64,000 nt of DNA from Ignavibacteria bacterium (GTDB taxonomy: Bacteria > Bacteroidota > Ignavibacteria > Tepidaquicellales > Tepidaquicellaceae): positions 33,756-97,755 of the forward strand of contig JAQTLX010000014.1 of NCBI GenBank assembly GCA_028714695.1. Reading direction: 5' to 3'. Below are positions 62,577 to 64,000 of the stretch, in pieces. A model generated the notes under the pieces. It saw only the letters and a list, made by a program, of their open reading frames with translations. It was not told the origin of the DNA and searched no databases. Every line of letters begins with the position of its first letter. Within the stretch, counting starts at the first letter, position 1. Made by a program: the position numbers and the translations under genes.

Positions 62577-63881
62577 ATGAAAAAGTTTATAAAATTACTT
62601 ATTATTATTCTCTTCTTAATCTTTCATTCTGTTTCATACTCGCAAGAAGGATGGGTTCGTCAATCTACAGTAACAGGCGCAACGCTCTTTAATATTAGTT
62701 TTATCAATTTCAATACGGGGTATATAATCGGAGATTCTTCAGTAATATTAAAGACAACAAATGCCGGGGTTAACTGGAGTATATTGAATTTTCCGAGATT
62801 CATTGCAAACAGTTTCAGCAGAAGCATTTGTTTTCCGAAAACTGACACGATCGGAAACTTGAATACTGTTATAGGCTATTGTACATTAATAGACAGTGTC
62901 TATAAAACGACAAACGCGGGACAAAATTGGTTTGCAATATTGGGCAGAAACTATACTTCCATTTGGTTTACAAAGGTATGTTTTGTGAATTCGATGACGG
63001 GAGTAGCGACTCAATACGAGAATTATTCCGTATACAGAACCACAAACGGAGGTAATGTCTGGACAATACAAAATCCAAGCGGAACAAATAATACGTTTTA
63101 TGATGTTTCATTTTTCAATCATGATACCGGTGTGGCGGCAGGTTATTATTATGCCGGTCCTACGATGAATACCGGATCGATATTCAGGACATCAAACGCC
63201 GGGGTTAATTGGTATTTCGTTTTAGGATCGGGATTAAACGAATATATGCACGGAGTTTCGTTAGCGCCGGATAATCAGACCGGATATGCATATTCTGTAT
63301 ACAGAGTTTTTAAAACAGTAAACTCAGGACTTAACTGGATACCAATCTCATATCAGTTTCCGTATGCGATATCCTGCATGGATTTTGTTAATGCAGGAAA
63401 AGGTTATGTATCTTATTCGTCTTTCAATGATGCGCATATATTTAAGACAACAAATGGAGGGGCAAATTTCAATTCTCAGGCAATTACTTCACCTGAATTG
63501 AATGATATTCTATGCCTGAATGACAGCACTGCAATCGCCTGCGGCAGAAACGGGGCAATTTTCAGAACGACTAATGGCGGCGGTCCGACAGGGATATTTA
63601 GCAATGAATCGCGCAAACCGGGACATATTCTTGTGCAGAATTATCCAAACCCGTTCAATCAATCTTCAATCTTCAATTTTCAATGTTCAATGAAAAGCAA
63701 TGTTACATTAAGAGTCTATGACATAACCGGAAGAGAAGTCCAAACGCTGGTAAATGAAATTTTAAATCCGGGAGTTTATAGTGTTAGATTTGACGGAAGC
63801 GGATTGAACAGCGGAGTTTATTTTTACAGAATGACTGCGAGCGGTTATACTGAAACGAAGAAAATGCTGTTGTTAAAATAA
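62577..63881 (+). CDS. Secreted YCF48/BNR-like propeller with T9SS sorting domain
   Basis: 434 residues. Signal peptide LLIIILFLIFHSVSYS. Then about seven repeats of the form (V/I)(F/Y)(K/R)T(T/S)NAGxNW, for instance ILKTTNAGVNWS, VYKTTNAGQNW and IFRTSNAGVNW, as in YCF48-like/BNR propellers. A type IX sorting domain follows (about 350-434): NYPNPFN, NVTLRVYDITGREVQTLVNE, SVRFDGSGLNSGVYFYRM, ETKKMLLLK. It should be exported by the T9SS and anchored or shed. A short 7-base repeat is embedded at 63653-63692 inside the sorting domain. Ligand unknown. Confidence 0.92.
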   Translation: MKKFIKLLIIILFLIFHSVSYSQEGWVRQSTVTGATLFNISFINFNTGYIIGDSSVILKTTNAGVNWSILNFPRFIANSFSRSICFPKTDTIGNLNTVIGYCTLIDSVYKTTNAGQNWFAILGRNYTSIWFTKVCFVNSMTGVATQYENYSVYRTTNGGNVWTIQNPSGTNNTFYDVSFFNHDTGVAAGYYYAGPTMNTGSIFRTSNAGVNWYFVLGSGLNEYMHGVSLAPDNQTGYAYSVYRVFKTVNSGLNWIPISYQFPYAISCMDFVNAGKGYVSYSSFNDAHIFKTTNGGANFNSQAITSPELNDILCLNDSTAIACGRNGAIFRTTNGGGPTGIFSNESRKPGHILVQNYPNPFNQSSIFNFQCSMKSNVTLRVYDITGREVQTLVNEILNPGVYSVRFDGSGLNSGVYFYRMTASGYTETKKMLLLK

Positions 63882-63927
63882 GGACATTTGTCCTATCAAA
63901 AATGTTAAGAGGAAAGAAAACTTAACA
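63881..63927 (+). promoter_or_regulatory. Two hairpins before the last start codon
   Basis: AGGACA-TT-TGTCCT at 63881-63894 and TGTTAAG (63903-63909) with CTTAACA (63921-63927), the second ending right at the AAAGGAG site of the next gene. Such a stem next to a ribosome-binding site could control its access. Without a T-run they are not terminators. Confidence 0.4.
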
Positions 63928-63941
63928 AAGGAGATAGGTAA

Positions 63942-64000
63942 ATGGATAAGAGAAAGCACTTAAGATTAGAAAGACAAAAAGAAAAAACATCGGAGGGAGA
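63942..64000 (+). CDS. Start of a further gene, cut by the window edge
   Basis: ATG at 63942 with AAAGGAG 8-9 bases upstream, one of the few clear Shine-Dalgarno sites seen. The frame stays open to the edge (19 codons, rich in Lys/Arg: MDKRKHLRLERQKEKTSEG). Too short to name; the basic, non-hydrophobic start argues against a secreted protein. Confidence 0.6.
   Translation, partial: MDKRKHLRLERQKEKTSEG

Overview
The window looks like a piece of chromosome from a member of the Bacteroidota/Chlorobiota group, most likely an Ignavibacteria-type bacterium. The evidence is a SprA-like translocon protein of the type IX secretion system (52472-59119), a secreted protein ending in the NYPNPFN...GREVQTLVNE...GVYFYRM...TKKMLLLK sorting domain typical of Ignavibacteria (62577-63881), AT-rich DNA, frequent TTG starts, and Shine-Dalgarno sites in front of only a few genes. 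No rRNA, tRNA, CRISPR array, transposase or phage gene was recognised.

Region 1 (1-18647, + strand) is one tightly packed, mostly overlapping operon for a surface glycan. It holds an AlgD-like nucleotide-sugar dehydrogenase, three GT4 and two GT2 glycosyltransferases, a polysaccharide deacetylase, a membrane GT39-like transferase, four methyltransferases, an AsnB-like amidotransferase, a FemAB/GNAT-like acyltransferase, two DUF354 proteins, an initiating sugar transferase and a Wzi-like outer-membrane protein. It continues upstream of the window. A three-gene ABC transporter of the nucleoside (BMP) type follows at 18647-22084.

Region 2 (22165-27546, - strand) has a small membrane protein, NAD kinase, a DUF1844 protein and a lipopolysaccharide-type group (O-antigen ligase-like protein, MsbA-like flippase, WaaE-like GT2). 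Region 3 (27547-30636) is a repeat island: six 88-89 bp tandem copies, a duplicated 196-bp element with nested inverted repeats, a scattered 19-bp core motif, and 6- and 7-bp microsatellites. One flavin-reductase-like gene sits inside it. Right after it comes a ClpB that ends in the first helix of its middle domain.

Region 4 (31964-45821) is housekeeping: ICMT-like methyltransferase, HAD phosphatase, SMC, RNase HII, YraN, HemW and PriA. Embedded in it are a glycoside hydrolase family 2-like membrane protein that lacks both catalytic glutamates, and a small zinc-ribbon gene behind a sigma-54-like promoter and a long leader hairpin. Region 5 (46012-64000) is envelope biology and salvage: a lipoprotein with a TonB-dependent receptor, a metalloprotease/TolB-propeller/beta-barrel fusion, SprA, a BMP nucleoside-binding lipoprotein with thymidine kinase and cytidine deaminase, a GT9 heptosyltransferase-like protein and a type IX secretion client. 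The BMP lipoprotein probably serves the ABC transporter about 37 kb away.

All calls come from reading motifs by eye. No database search, structure prediction or composition calculation was run.
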